Source of the DNA: an uncultured Oscillospiraceae bacterium
Lineage (GTDB): Bacteria; Bacillota; Clostridia; Oscillospirales; Oscillospiraceae
Length of the DNA stretch: 58,501 nt
NCBI GenBank assembly: GCA_934569425.1
Contig: CAKTKM010000001.1
Span: 1-58,501 of the forward strand
Direction of reading: 5' to 3'
Below, piece after piece: positions 43,301 to 51,128 of this stretch (the stretch's first letter is position 1; each line of letters starts with the position of its first letter). The translations under genes were made by a program, and so were the position numbers. Under the pieces are notes generated by a model. The model searched no databases and was not told the origin of the DNA. It was given only the letters and a program-made list of their open reading frames with translations.

Positions 43301-43841
43301 CGATCTTCTGGATCTCGTGAGAGGTTCGGAAACCGTCAAAAAAGTGCAGAAACGGGATACTGCTGCGGATGGATGCCAGATGCGCCACCGCGCCCAGATC
43401 CATCGCCTCCTGTACGCTGGAGGAAGCCAGCATGGCATATCCTGTCTGCCGGCAGGCCATCACATCGGAATGCTCCGCGTGAATCGAATAGCCGTGCAGC
43501 GCCACAGATCTTGACGCCACATGAATCACAGAGGGTCGTAAATTCCCTGCAATGCGGTACATGGTCGGCACCATCAGCAGCAGTCCCTGCGAGGAGGTAT
43601 ACGTTGAGGTCAGCGTTCCCGCCAATGTTGCGCCATGTACCGTGGAGATCGCCCCGGCCTCCGACTGCATTTCTACAAGCCGCACCGTGTTTCCGAAAAT
43701 ATTCTTTTTCCCGTTTGCCGCCCATGTGTCAATATGCTCCGCCATGGGGGAAGACGGCGTGATAGGGTAGATCGCCGCCACCTCTGTGAACGCATAAGAT
43801 GCGTAAGCGGCGGCTTCATTTCCGTCCATTGTAGCTTTCAT
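40329..43841 (-). CDS. nifJ: 2-oxoacid (pyruvate):ferredoxin oxidoreductase, single-chain
   Basis: This 1170-aa protein has full PFOR architecture: domain I YPITPSSPMAE (T28) and R111 for the carboxylate; E61 for thiamine; domain III/IV; two 4Fe-4S motifs CVQCNRCSYVCPNG and CVGCGSCVSVCPR; and the proximal-cluster/TPP domain (CCPGCGETPYVK, ATGCSAVWA, VWIIGGDGWAYDIGYGG, VYSNTGGQASK). It oxidatively decarboxylates a 2-oxoacid to acyl-CoA, reducing ferredoxin. Two substrate-side stretches differ from the classical enzyme: IHAEHSD instead of IFGDHSD, and ATDFPAAPYMKNERGRGPAM instead of the GGN-P-TPY form. This suits a non-pyruvate substrate, but it is only suggestive. Confidence 0.92.
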   Translation of the reverse strand: MKATMDGNEAAAYASYAFTEVAAIYPITPSSPMAEHIDTWAANGKKNIFGNTVRLVEMQSEAGAISTVHGATLAGTLTSTYTSSQGLLLMVPTMYRIAGNLRPSVIHVASRSVALHGYSIHAEHSDVMACRQTGYAMLASSSVQEAMDLGAVAHLASIRSSIPFLHFFDGFRTSHEIQKIDCLDYADLAKLVDREALERFRRSALNPNHPEVVSTGQGPDVYFQVREACSARYERVADDVAAYMEEIGTLTGRRYQPFSYCGTQDAETVVIAMGSVAGACMETVEALTKAGKKVGFINVHLYRPWSMKYFLQALPETARDLVVLDRTKENGALGEPLYEDVCAAVAETGRSIRVTGGRYGIGGKDTTPEQICAALRNAEARCPKNHFTLGIHDDVMGTSLPAAETLAADDEGLVSCMFWGLGSDGTVSANKNAIKIIGACTDKYIQAYFEYDGKKSGGLTKSHLRFGQRPILASYGISRADFVACHKASFLHKYDMWSVLKPGGAFLLNCAWDEADLKRELPDAFKRFALENHIRLYTIDASRIAEDLGLGSRTNTLLQAAFFGITKVIPIEQAAAKMKESALKTYGSKGDDVVAKNYQAVDAALEQVRAYEITEEWLKETGWVEKQGTADGAPEYVDRIMKPVLTGRGGTLPVSTFYDYADGHMPAGTAKYELRGIANHVPEWDPNACVQCNRCSYVCPNGTIHPFLVENTDDTVALPKLAKAAGRGLEGYRYIVQVDPMDCVGCGSCVSVCPRSGSALRMAPLASQLGEQENWELLSRRPSVNPLPPTNVKNAQFAKPLLSFPGCCPGCGETPYVKQVTQLFGERMTIAAATGCSAVWATDFPAAPYMKNERGRGPAMANSLFENNGEFGYGMALAGDAMRERVREYTQMLASTTQDPELRRAAEQWIAHFEDKDGTVACSDAFVDALEKRKEGADKVLVAQILENRDFLSKKSVWIIGGDGWAYDIGYGGLDHVLASGQDVNILVLDTEVYSNTGGQASKATQKGAVAQFAAAGRRASKKDLGRMAMAYGNVYVASVAMGANYEQYLKVLQEAESFNGPSLIIAYAPCINHGLKCGMSDVMGEMRRAVEAGYWFLYRYDPRRSQEGKNPFVLDSGEPTGDFQAFLAGEVRFASLRKTFPQIAETLDREAEQEAREKYSRYLRMTEER

Positions 43842-43910
43842 GTTTTCTCCTAAATCGTCTGGTTTTCATGAGTTGGGCATATTGCGGCCGGAAACTCAAT
43901 TTTTGTAATG

Positions 43911-44918
43911 TCAGTCAAAAATATGCTGCGTCCGCACCATGGTCGCCAGCTCCAGTCCGTCATAGGACTCGCCCATATCCTGAACCGCATTGATCTTCGC
44001 CACCACATCGGCGTCAAGTACGCCCATCTCCGCGGTTTTGATATTGTCCGCCACATGCGCCACCTCTCTGGCGCCCATGGGATCACTGTGGATCTGCTCA
44101 TTGGACATCACATACCGCAGCGCCATCTGGATCATATTCAGACCCTGCTCCTCGGCAATGTCATACAAACCGTTCAGCTTTTTTCCCAGCATGGCCAGCT
44201 TCGGATCGTCGCTCTTCATGAAGCGATCCGCCGCATCCCGCCGTACAGATACCAGTCCGGGATTGTTCTGACCCAGACAGCCGCCCACCATAACGCCCAC
44301 ATTGTGTTCCTGCGCTGCGGGCAGCAGCTCATCGCAAATCGGGCGGGAAAGCAGACTGATGCCGCCGGCAGACATCACAACGTCAATGCGATCCGTCTTG
44401 ATCATCCGTGCCAGCGCGTTGGAATCCCACGAAGCCGCACCGATAAACTTTGTCAGGCCATCCTTCTTGCACTGCTCCAGTACCTCGGTAACGACTGCGT
44501 CGCCTGTGTCATAGTTGGCGTGCCACTGACGGTCAAGCTCGTGGATCAGCAGCATATCAAAGCAATCCACCCGCATCACCCACATGCTGTGCTTGATGTT
44601 GCGCATGATCTCATCGGGATCCTGGAACGCCGCATCCCCTCTCGCCCGGGAGATCAGCTCATGCAGATGTCCCACCTTGGCACACACATAGGGGCGATCC
44701 GTCTTGTGTCTTTGCAGCGCACGACCCACGATGGCCTCGCCTTCGCCAAAGCCATAGGCCTGCGCCGTGTCGATCAGGTTGATGCCATGCTCAATGGCGT
44801 AGTCAATGATATGGTCGGCCTCCTCCGGCGACACGCCGAAAAAGCCCGTAAACTGAAAGCCTCCGAGACCCAGTGCGGAAACGCGGTAATTGGTTCGTCC
44901 AAGTGTACGATAAATCAT
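43911..44918 (-). CDS. Aldo/keto reductase (aldose dehydrogenase-like)
   Basis: This 335-aa AKR resembles L-fucose/D-threo-aldose and L-galactose dehydrogenases. It has MIYRTLGRTNYRVSALGLGG, D and Y of the tetrad in LIDTAQAYGFGEGEAIVGRA, K in YVCAKVGHL and H in DMLLIHELDRQ. It may oxidise a sugar or lactol, or reduce an intermediate carbonyl. It sits between the PHP and PFOR genes on the same strand. Confidence 0.88.
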   Translation of the reverse strand: MIYRTLGRTNYRVSALGLGGFQFTGFFGVSPEEADHIIDYAIEHGINLIDTAQAYGFGEGEAIVGRALQRHKTDRPYVCAKVGHLHELISRARGDAAFQDPDEIMRNIKHSMWVMRVDCFDMLLIHELDRQWHANYDTGDAVVTEVLEQCKKDGLTKFIGAASWDSNALARMIKTDRIDVVMSAGGISLLSRPICDELLPAAQEHNVGVMVGGCLGQNNPGLVSVRRDAADRFMKSDDPKLAMLGKKLNGLYDIAEEQGLNMIQMALRYVMSNEQIHSDPMGAREVAHVADNIKTAEMGVLDADVVAKINAVQDMGESYDGLELATMVRTQHIFD

Positions 44919-44935
44919 AATTGTCCCCCTTTTCT

Positions 44936-45685
44936 TTATGCAAGCCCTTCCATGCGGGCCTTTCGTTCTTTAAGATAGCTTTGAAACCCTTCTATGGTCA
45001 GATTAACGATCTGCTCCTCAGGAAAGTCCATGTCGTCCAAAAATGCCATCATGTCGCCCACCGCGCCTATGTGATCCGGATAGTGGGCATCGCTGGATAC
45101 GCACACGCGCGCCTTTTGCCGCATGATCTCCTGCACGCAGTCCCGCAGATACGTCCAATGCTCCTTCCGGCTTTCCGCCATGTAGCTGCCGTTCAGCTCC
45201 AGAAGCTTTCCGTTTTCGGCACACGTTGCGATGACCTTCCGGTAATCGGATCGGGTGCGGATGTCATGAAAATGTCCGATCATATCCACATAGGGATCAC
45301 AGATCGCGCTGCAATACCCGTCGGTCACCGCCCGTTCATCGGGAAATGATGCCGCCAGGACATGATTGCTGGCGATCACAAAGTCCAGTTCGGACAAATA
45401 CCTGTCCGGAATGTCCAAATGTCCCGCGGCGTCCAGAATACTGAGCTCCACGCCCTTGTAGATCCGCACCCCCTGGATGACCTCCGGCAGCAGCACCTGC
45501 GCCGCCGGCACAAACTCGGCCACACCGCCCGGAATAGCCGGTCCGTGTTCCGTCAGGCAGATGCCCTTCAGCCCGCGCTCTGCCGCAGCCTGCACGTTTT
45601 CCCGCAGTGTTCCCCATGCGTGACCGGACAGGATAGTATGGGTATGGGTATCCACCTGCGGGATTTTGTTACGAAGTGCGCTCAT
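44936..45685 (-). CDS. PHP-domain phosphoesterase (YcdX-like)
   Basis: This 249-aa PHP protein has the metal-binding motifs VDTHTHTILSGHAWG (13-27), LTEHGPAIPG, GVELSILD, ASNHVLAA, IGHFH and CVSSDAHYPDHIG. PHP enzymes are trinuclear metal phosphatases or hydrolases. A sugar-phosphate phosphatase role would fit, but the substrate is not visible. Its ATG overlaps the Tm-1-like stop by four bases. Confidence 0.9.
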   Translation of the reverse strand: MSALRNKIPQVDTHTHTILSGHAWGTLRENVQAAAERGLKGICLTEHGPAIPGGVAEFVPAAQVLLPEVIQGVRIYKGVELSILDAAGHLDIPDRYLSELDFVIASNHVLAASFPDERAVTDGYCSAICDPYVDMIGHFHDIRTRSDYRKVIATCAENGKLLELNGSYMAESRKEHWTYLRDCVQEIMRQKARVCVSSDAHYPDHIGAVGDMMAFLDDMDFPEEQIVNLTIEGFQSYLKERKARMEGLA

Positions 45686-46908
45686 ACATCCTCCTCCAAC
45701 AATTTCATCGTGATCCGAAACAGCGCCTCGGCAAAGGCTTCATCGTTGATCGCGCAGGGATACTCCCGCACCTCGATCTGCCGGGGAAGCTCCCGCTTCA
45801 GCGTTTCAAACAGTACGCTGTCCGCCTGCGGGTCATACAGCGGCCCGCCTGCCACATCCATGGCGGACACCCCCTTCAGCGGAAGGGCAACCACCACCTT
45901 GCCCGCCGACTCTGCCAGCCGACGGGCGATCTCTCTGCCAAAGCGTTCGTTTTCCTCCGCCGAGCTGCGCACGAAGCAGACCTCCGCATTGTGGCAATAC
46001 ATCCTCCGCTCCTGCTTGTCCGGAGGGATTCTGTCCCTGCCGTAAAACTGCACCATGTCCGCTCCGCCTACCGATACGATGCGCTTTACGCCGCTGCTTC
46101 CCGCACGCAGCAGTCTGCCCTTCACCTCCGGTGCCGGGCTGCCCGCCAGCGCCATCGTCAGCTCCGGGATGGTCAGATCCACTATCGCGTCAAAAAAGCC
46201 GTTTTCCGCATACTGTTCCATGGCCTCGCCGCCGATCCCGTTGGCGTGAAACGCAAATACCTCGCAGTTCCGGCTCTCCAAAAGCGCACGCAGCCTGTTC
46301 ACGCACGGAGTCGTTACGCCCCACATGGACACCGCGACTCTTTTGCGTCGTTTGTCCGCCTGCGTTTTCTCCTTTTCCGGTACGTTCACCATGCCGCCGG
46401 CAGCCGCCGCCGCTTTCTCAAGTACTGCCCGCAGAATGGAATTCAGTCCTGCGATGTCCACAACGGAATTCATCAGCAGCGTGCTGCCTGCGCCTTCAAA
46501 CGCTTTCGCAGTACCGTCCAGATTCAGGATGGTCGATACCAGCAGCTTCGGCATTTCCGGAGGCAGCCTTCGGATGATCCCCATTGCCATTGTGGTCCCC
46601 TGTCCGCCGCCCATGGCGGCAAAGCCATCCGCTTCGCCGCTTTCATACAGTCGGTTTATGATCCTGGCGGCGCCCTCCACCATGGCGTCCATACAGGCCA
46701 CGCGGTCGCTGCATGTCCGGATCGCTTCCGCCGTTGTTCCGGCAGCCTGTGCCACTGCTCCGGCGGGATAGTCCGCAACGCCGCTGCCGCCCCTGGTGCT
46801 GAGATCCATCCAAACAGGCTGCACGCCGTTTTTCTGTAATTGCGCCGCGAAATACCGGTATTCCTCCGCTTTTGTGTCAAATGTCCCGGCCAATACTACC
46901 TTTTTCAT
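45682..46908 (-). CDS. Tm-1-like ATP-binding / UPF0261 family protein
   Basis: This 408-aa UPF0261 protein starts with LAGTFDTKAEEYRYFAAQL and has FAAMGGGQGTTMAMGIIRRL, then the C-terminal half with VSMWGVTTPCVNRLR, GIGGEAMEQ, DAIVDLTIPEL and HNAEVCFVRSSAEENERFG. The plant Tm-1 homologue has this domain fused to a TIM barrel like that at 48973, and both domains occur in this operon. Family function is not established; ATP binding has been shown for Tm-1. A kinase or ligase step on the substrate is possible. Confidence 0.88.
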   Translation of the reverse strand: MKKVVLAGTFDTKAEEYRYFAAQLQKNGVQPVWMDLSTRGGSGVADYPAGAVAQAAGTTAEAIRTCSDRVACMDAMVEGAARIINRLYESGEADGFAAMGGGQGTTMAMGIIRRLPPEMPKLLVSTILNLDGTAKAFEGAGSTLLMNSVVDIAGLNSILRAVLEKAAAAAGGMVNVPEKEKTQADKRRKRVAVSMWGVTTPCVNRLRALLESRNCEVFAFHANGIGGEAMEQYAENGFFDAIVDLTIPELTMALAGSPAPEVKGRLLRAGSSGVKRIVSVGGADMVQFYGRDRIPPDKQERRMYCHNAEVCFVRSSAEENERFGREIARRLAESAGKVVVALPLKGVSAMDVAGGPLYDPQADSVLFETLKRELPRQIEVREYPCAINDEAFAEALFRITMKLLEEDV

Positions 46909-46918
46909 GCTCCGCCTT

Positions 46919-47680
46919 TCATCCTTCGCAGCTGTCGTATACGGCCTTCACGATTTTGTAGAAGCTCTCCTTTTCCAGACTCGCGCTTCCCACCGCAATG
47001 CCGTCAACGTATCTTTGCGCGCAGATCTCCGCCGCATTATCCGCCGTAACGCTTCCGGCATAGAGGAACCGGATCGTTCGTGCCGTAGCCTCGCCAAACA
47101 TATCCCGCAGCATCGTGCGGATCTTCCCGGCAAGGATCCCGATACTCTCCGGCGCCAGAGACAGTCCCGTCCCCATCGCCCATACCGGCTCATACAGCAC
47201 CACAAGCCCCTCATTTTCCCCCAGCCGGAAACAGGCCTGCTTCAGCTGGCTCTCCAGCACCGCACCGGTCAGATGCAGCAGCTGTTGCCGTTCATTTTCG
47301 CCGATGCAGATCACCGGATGCATTCCGTGCTCCACGGCCTGCCTTGCCTTGCTGTTGATCTGCTCATCGCTGTCACCATGCGCCTTTTTTGCGGCGGAAT
47401 GCCCCACCACGGCATACTGGCAAAACTCCGACAGCTGTCTGGCGCATACGCGGCCATAGGCCTCCGTCTCGTTCATATCCTGGGCGGACAGCCCGAACCC
47501 GCTCTGTGCGCAAAGCCCGCTCACCGCTGGCAGCGCCATCAGCGCCGGAGCAAATACGATCTCTGTTCTTTCCAGAAATGGCCGCAGATCATATTCTCCC
47601 TCCGAAAAAGCCCGCACCATGGCAGCGGATTCCTCCACAGTTTTGCTGTTTTTCCAGTTGGCCATGACATATTTCTTCAT
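46919..47680 (-). CDS. Triosephosphate isomerase paralogue
   Basis: This 253-aa TIM-family protein keeps catalytic N8/K10 (MANWKNS), H94 (VVGHSAAKK) and E164 (YEPVWAMGTG). The classic GHSERR is GHSAAKK and the phosphate loop YGGSV is YAGSV, so it is not the housekeeping TpiA. Similar TpiA paralogues in sugar-alcohol or branched-sugar operons isomerise other phosphorylated C4/C5 ketoses and aldoses. That points to a phosphorylated ketose intermediate in this pathway, though inferred. It follows the cupin gene by six bases. Confidence 0.85.
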   Translation of the reverse strand: MKKYVMANWKNSKTVEESAAMVRAFSEGEYDLRPFLERTEIVFAPALMALPAVSGLCAQSGFGLSAQDMNETEAYGRVCARQLSEFCQYAVVGHSAAKKAHGDSDEQINSKARQAVEHGMHPVICIGENERQQLLHLTGAVLESQLKQACFRLGENEGLVVLYEPVWAMGTGLSLAPESIGILAGKIRTMLRDMFGEATARTIRFLYAGSVTADNAAEICAQRYVDGIAVGSASLEKESFYKIVKAVYDSCEG

Positions 47681-47686
47681 TGCGTC

Positions 47687-48265
47687 TTACTCCATATCCA
47701 GGTAAATGCCTTCCGTGTATGTATGTACCTGTGCGAAATCATGCATCTCGCCCCGGCGTGTGAGGATCAGGTCTCCCGGCTCCACCTCCGCGAACTGGCC
47801 ATTGACGCAGACCGTACCGCGTCCCTCATAGATGAGCCACGCCTGATCGAAGGGATGGCTGTGATTCGGGAAGCTGTTGTTCTTTTCATACGTCACCGGT
47901 TCACCGGTCAATACCGGCCGGTCGAACCTGCTGAGCCGGAATACGCCGATGTCGCCTTCCGTCCAGTCGCCGTGAAATACATAGACCGTACACCGGTCCA
48001 TCCAGTAGCCCGGTGCGCTTTTCGCCCGAATGGTGATCGTCCCCGTATTCAGCATGATCCCATTGGAGGGCGCCTGCCTTGTATTCATGGTATACTCTGT
48101 CCCCTCAGCCGTCACAAACGCGCGTCCCTTTACCACAAACACCGCCGTTTTGGGCTGCCGGCTCCGGATCTCAAGATCCTTTCCCGCGATCACCGTATGT
48201 ACGCTGAAATCCTTCAGCTTCGACCACTGCGGAAAAGCCGCCTCATATTTGTTGATGATTGGCAT
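47687..48265 (-). CDS. Two-domain cupin protein A
   Basis: This 192-aa protein has a degenerate N-terminal cupin half and a metal-binding C-terminal half with NHSHPFDQAWLIYEGRG (HxH-x3-Q in place of Glu) and EVEPGDLILTRRGEMHDF. It is a paralogue of the neighbouring cupin at 48289 (shared layout, about 200 residues). Such cupins can be isomerases, lyases or dioxygenases; the reaction is unknown. The frame runs upstream to 48430 but AAAGGAG places the start at 48265. Confidence 0.8.
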   Translation of the reverse strand: MPIINKYEAAFPQWSKLKDFSVHTVIAGKDLEIRSRQPKTAVFVVKGRAFVTAEGTEYTMNTRQAPSNGIMLNTGTITIRAKSAPGYWMDRCTVYVFHGDWTEGDIGVFRLSRFDRPVLTGEPVTYEKNNSFPNHSHPFDQAWLIYEGRGTVCVNGQFAEVEPGDLILTRRGEMHDFAQVHTYTEGIYLDME

Positions 48266-48288
48266 AGTAACCGCCTTTCTCCTTTCCG

Positions 48289-48939
48289 CTAATCCTCCAC
48301 CGGTTCCCCGTGGGTCTGCACCCACAAAAAGCCGGGATCTCCGTTCTGGCGCATCCTGCTGCCAAAACCGATGCTGCTGATGGGGCCGTCCGCCACAGCC
48401 GCGTGGTGATGCGTTCCCCGTCTCGTGCATATGCAGTCACCCGGCTCCACGGTATAGGGGATCCCCTCGGAGTAAACGGTGCATTTGCCCATCAGAGGAA
48501 GCCAGTATTCGTCATAATCGTGATAGTGATTGTCAAAGCAGGTATTGCTGAAATAATCCACCGGCGTACCCGGATTTTCCGGATGATCCACCCTGTCAAA
48601 GTGGAACATCGCGATCTTCGCCCACTTCGGCCAGACGCCAGAGCAGACAAACACCTTGGCCTCCTCCAGATAGAAGCCCTTGCAGATCTCCGTCGTCATG
48701 GTAAACGCACCGCTTTCCAGCACGATGCCCTGCCCGGGCGCCGTCTTGCCGGAGTCGATCACATAGCGCTCACCATCCGCCGTAATGGTCACCTTACCCT
48801 GCAGCGGAAAGATCGCGCACTTCGGATACCCTGTGTCGATCTGTCTGGTCTCTCCGACCTTTACCGCGCAGATCTCGTATTTCCGCAATTCGCACCAATC
48901 CAGAAATTGTTCATAATGGTACTGTTTCACAAGCGGCAT
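48289..48939 (-). CDS. Two-domain cupin protein B
   Basis: This 216-aa paralogue of the preceding cupin has a stronger metal site: DNHYHDYDEYWLPLMGK (HxH-x3-E) and EPGDCICTRRGTHHHAAV. The N-terminal half (YPKCAIFPLQGKVTITADGE) lacks ligands. The pair may form a heteromer or act in sequence. AGGAAGAG precedes the ATG. Confidence 0.82.
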   Translation of the reverse strand: MPLVKQYHYEQFLDWCELRKYEICAVKVGETRQIDTGYPKCAIFPLQGKVTITADGERYVIDSGKTAPGQGIVLESGAFTMTTEICKGFYLEEAKVFVCSGVWPKWAKIAMFHFDRVDHPENPGTPVDYFSNTCFDNHYHDYDEYWLPLMGKCTVYSEGIPYTVEPGDCICTRRGTHHHAAVADGPISSIGFGSRMRQNGDPGFLWVQTHGEPVED

Positions 48940-48972
48940 AACTCTTCCTCTTTTCTGGCCGTGTCCGTACTG

Positions 48973-49809
48973 TTAAAACTTGACGGACTTAAACTCTCTG
49001 ATACAGTTGGAGATCGCCATCTCCACCGGAAGACGCTCCACGCTGGAGGCGCCGTAGAAGCCGTGGATGCCCGTGGTGTGATTCATCACATATTCAAAGT
49101 CCTTGGGGAACGCCACCAATCCGCCGTGTACGATGCAGATCACATCCTTCCGCACGGAGACCGCCGCGTCTCTCAGCCGCTGCGCGAATTTGCAGGTGTC
49201 CTCCATGCTCATCAGTACATCCGGGTTCGCGCCGTTGGAGCCGCCGGCCGTCATGCCCGTGTGTAGCACGATCACGTCCGCGCCGGCAGCCGTCATCGCC
49301 ATGGCATCCTCCTCACACCACACATAGGGGGTGGTCAGCATGTCCTTTTGATTGGCCAGCCGGATCATCTCCACCTCTTTTTCATAGGTGATGTCGCTGG
49401 TGTCGCAGATCTGCCGCCAGTGTCCGTCAAAACCGCCTACCGTGGGGAAATTCTGGATCCCGGAAAAGCCCAGCTCCCGGAGCTGATCCAGAAACTTATC
49501 CATATCCCGCAGCGGATCGTTGGCAAAAACGCCGCCCAGCACCGGAGTCTTCTTCACCGCGCCAAGGATCCACGGCGCCATCTCCAACAGCTGACCGTTG
49601 GAGTCACCCACCGACAAAATGCCCATGGTGGAGGAACGCCCGTTCATCCGGTAAATACCCGTGTTGTAGCAGATAATCAGATCCGTTCCGCCCATTTCCT
49701 CGCTCTTGGCGGAAAGACCCACTCCGGCGCCGGAGCCGATGATCGGAATACGTCTGTCAATGCAGTCATACAGATGCGCCAAAATGTCTTTTCTTGCGAT
49801 ATATGCCAT
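48973..49809 (-). CDS. Phosphoenolpyruvate hydrolase family TIM-barrel protein
   Basis: This 278-aa protein belongs to the PEP-hydrolase-like/TIM-barrel signalling family (Pfam PF09370). It has IPIIGSGAGVGLSAKSEEMG, DLIICYNTGIYRMNGRSSTM, GVFANDPLRDMDKFL, LGFSGIQNFPTVGGFDGHWR and DVIVLHTGMTAGGSNG. The family is named after the phosphonopyruvate/PEP-mutase fold, but its activity is not well defined. It is the usual partner of UPF0261 proteins and is fused to them in plants. Its place in the operon suggests C-C or P-O cleavage of a phosphorylated acid. Confidence 0.85.
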   Translation of the reverse strand: MAYIARKDILAHLYDCIDRRIPIIGSGAGVGLSAKSEEMGGTDLIICYNTGIYRMNGRSSTMGILSVGDSNGQLLEMAPWILGAVKKTPVLGGVFANDPLRDMDKFLDQLRELGFSGIQNFPTVGGFDGHWRQICDTSDITYEKEVEMIRLANQKDMLTTPYVWCEEDAMAMTAAGADVIVLHTGMTAGGSNGANPDVLMSMEDTCKFAQRLRDAAVSVRKDVICIVHGGLVAFPKDFEYVMNHTTGIHGFYGASSVERLPVEMAISNCIREFKSVKF

Positions 49810-49833
49810 AATGCAGCTCCTTTTACAAAATTA

Positions 49834-51126
49834 TTAGAAAATCGACGGCAGGTAGGAAACAAGCTGCGGAATCAGCAGCAGGATCGCCACCAGGATCACA
49901 TTGCCTGCGATAAACGGCATGGACTCCTTGATGACCTCCGAGCTGGGACATTTGGCGATACTGGCCGTCATGTAGATCAGACCGCCGACAGGGGGCGTAT
50001 TCAGGCCGATCATGATGACCAGCGTTGCCACCACACCGAACCAGATGGGATCGATGCCCAGCGCAAGGATCGTCGGCGCCATGACCGGCACGATGACCGT
50101 CTGCAGCACCAGATTGTCCAGGATCATGCCGAGGAAGAACAGCACCACCATGCAGAAGCCCACCACCACGAAGGTAGAGGTACCCATGACCTTCAGCTGT
50201 CCGGCGATCCAGTTGGACACGCCCAGAGAGGCGATCAGCCAGTTGAACACGCCCGCCACAGACAGCAGGATCGTAATGGTCGCCGTGGAGCCGGCGGCGC
50301 GGATCAGCATTTTGAAGACATCCTTCAGCGTGATCCGCTCATAGGTGCGGGCAAGGATCAGCGCGATCACGCAGGAAAACGCACCGATCTCCACCACCGT
50401 ACCGAAACCGGTCAGCAGGCACACCATGACCAGCAGCGGCAGCAGGAACGCCGCGAAGCCCTCCTTGAACCGTTTGCCTACAAAGCTCCAGCCGCGCCAG
50501 TCCGTCTTGGGGAAATTGCGGCGCTTACTGATCACCACAGAAATGACAAGCTCAAAAATACCCAGCAGCAATCCGGGGACGATACCGCCGATAAACATCT
50601 TCCGCACCGAGCAGTTGAAGTAAATGGCCATCAGGATAAAGGTGCCGGAAGGCGGAATGATGGGGCCGATGATGGAGGAGACCTCCGTGATCGCCGCCGC
50701 ATAACCGGCGGGGTAGCCCTGCTTCTTCATCATGGGGATCATCAGCGAGCCGATGGAGGCCGTGTCCGCCACAGAGGAACCGGAAACACCGGCAAACACC
50801 ATGGAAGCAATGATATTGATGTGAGACAGGCTGCCGCGGATATGTCCCACTATGGAGTCCAAAAACGCCACCAGCCGTTCGCTCAAGCCGGTGGAGTTCA
50901 TGATCTCACCCAGCATGAAGTAAAAGGCTATCGCGGCAAAACTGATATTATTGATACCGCTTACAATGCCCTGTCCGATCACCGCCACCGGCATACTGCC
51001 CGGATAGATCAGCATGAAAACGGCGGAGGACAGGATCATGGACAGAAATACCGGAAAGCGCAGCAGCATCAGCACCAGCATTGTGCCAAGCAGGACGACC
51101 AGTTGGATCACAGTAATAGAACTCAT
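49834..51126 (-). CDS. dctM: TRAP transporter large membrane subunit
   Basis: This 430-aa protein has about 12 hydrophobic segments and DctM hallmarks: FAAIAFYFMLGEIMNSTGLS, AGVSGSSVADTASIGSLMIP, AITEVSSIIGPIIPPSGTFI and VVATLVIMIGLNTPPVGGLIY. It uses a sodium gradient to import carboxylates delivered by DctP. It ends 25 bases before the PEP-hydrolase-family gene and starts two bases after dctQ. Confidence 0.95.
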   Translation of the reverse strand: MSSITVIQLVVLLGTMLVLMLLRFPVFLSMILSSAVFMLIYPGSMPVAVIGQGIVSGINNISFAAIAFYFMLGEIMNSTGLSERLVAFLDSIVGHIRGSLSHINIIASMVFAGVSGSSVADTASIGSLMIPMMKKQGYPAGYAAAITEVSSIIGPIIPPSGTFILMAIYFNCSVRKMFIGGIVPGLLLGIFELVISVVISKRRNFPKTDWRGWSFVGKRFKEGFAAFLLPLLVMVCLLTGFGTVVEIGAFSCVIALILARTYERITLKDVFKMLIRAAGSTATITILLSVAGVFNWLIASLGVSNWIAGQLKVMGTSTFVVVGFCMVVLFFLGMILDNLVLQTVIVPVMAPTILALGIDPIWFGVVATLVIMIGLNTPPVGGLIYMTASIAKCPSSEVIKESMPFIAGNVILVAILLLIPQLVSYLPSIF

Positions 51127-51128
51127 CG

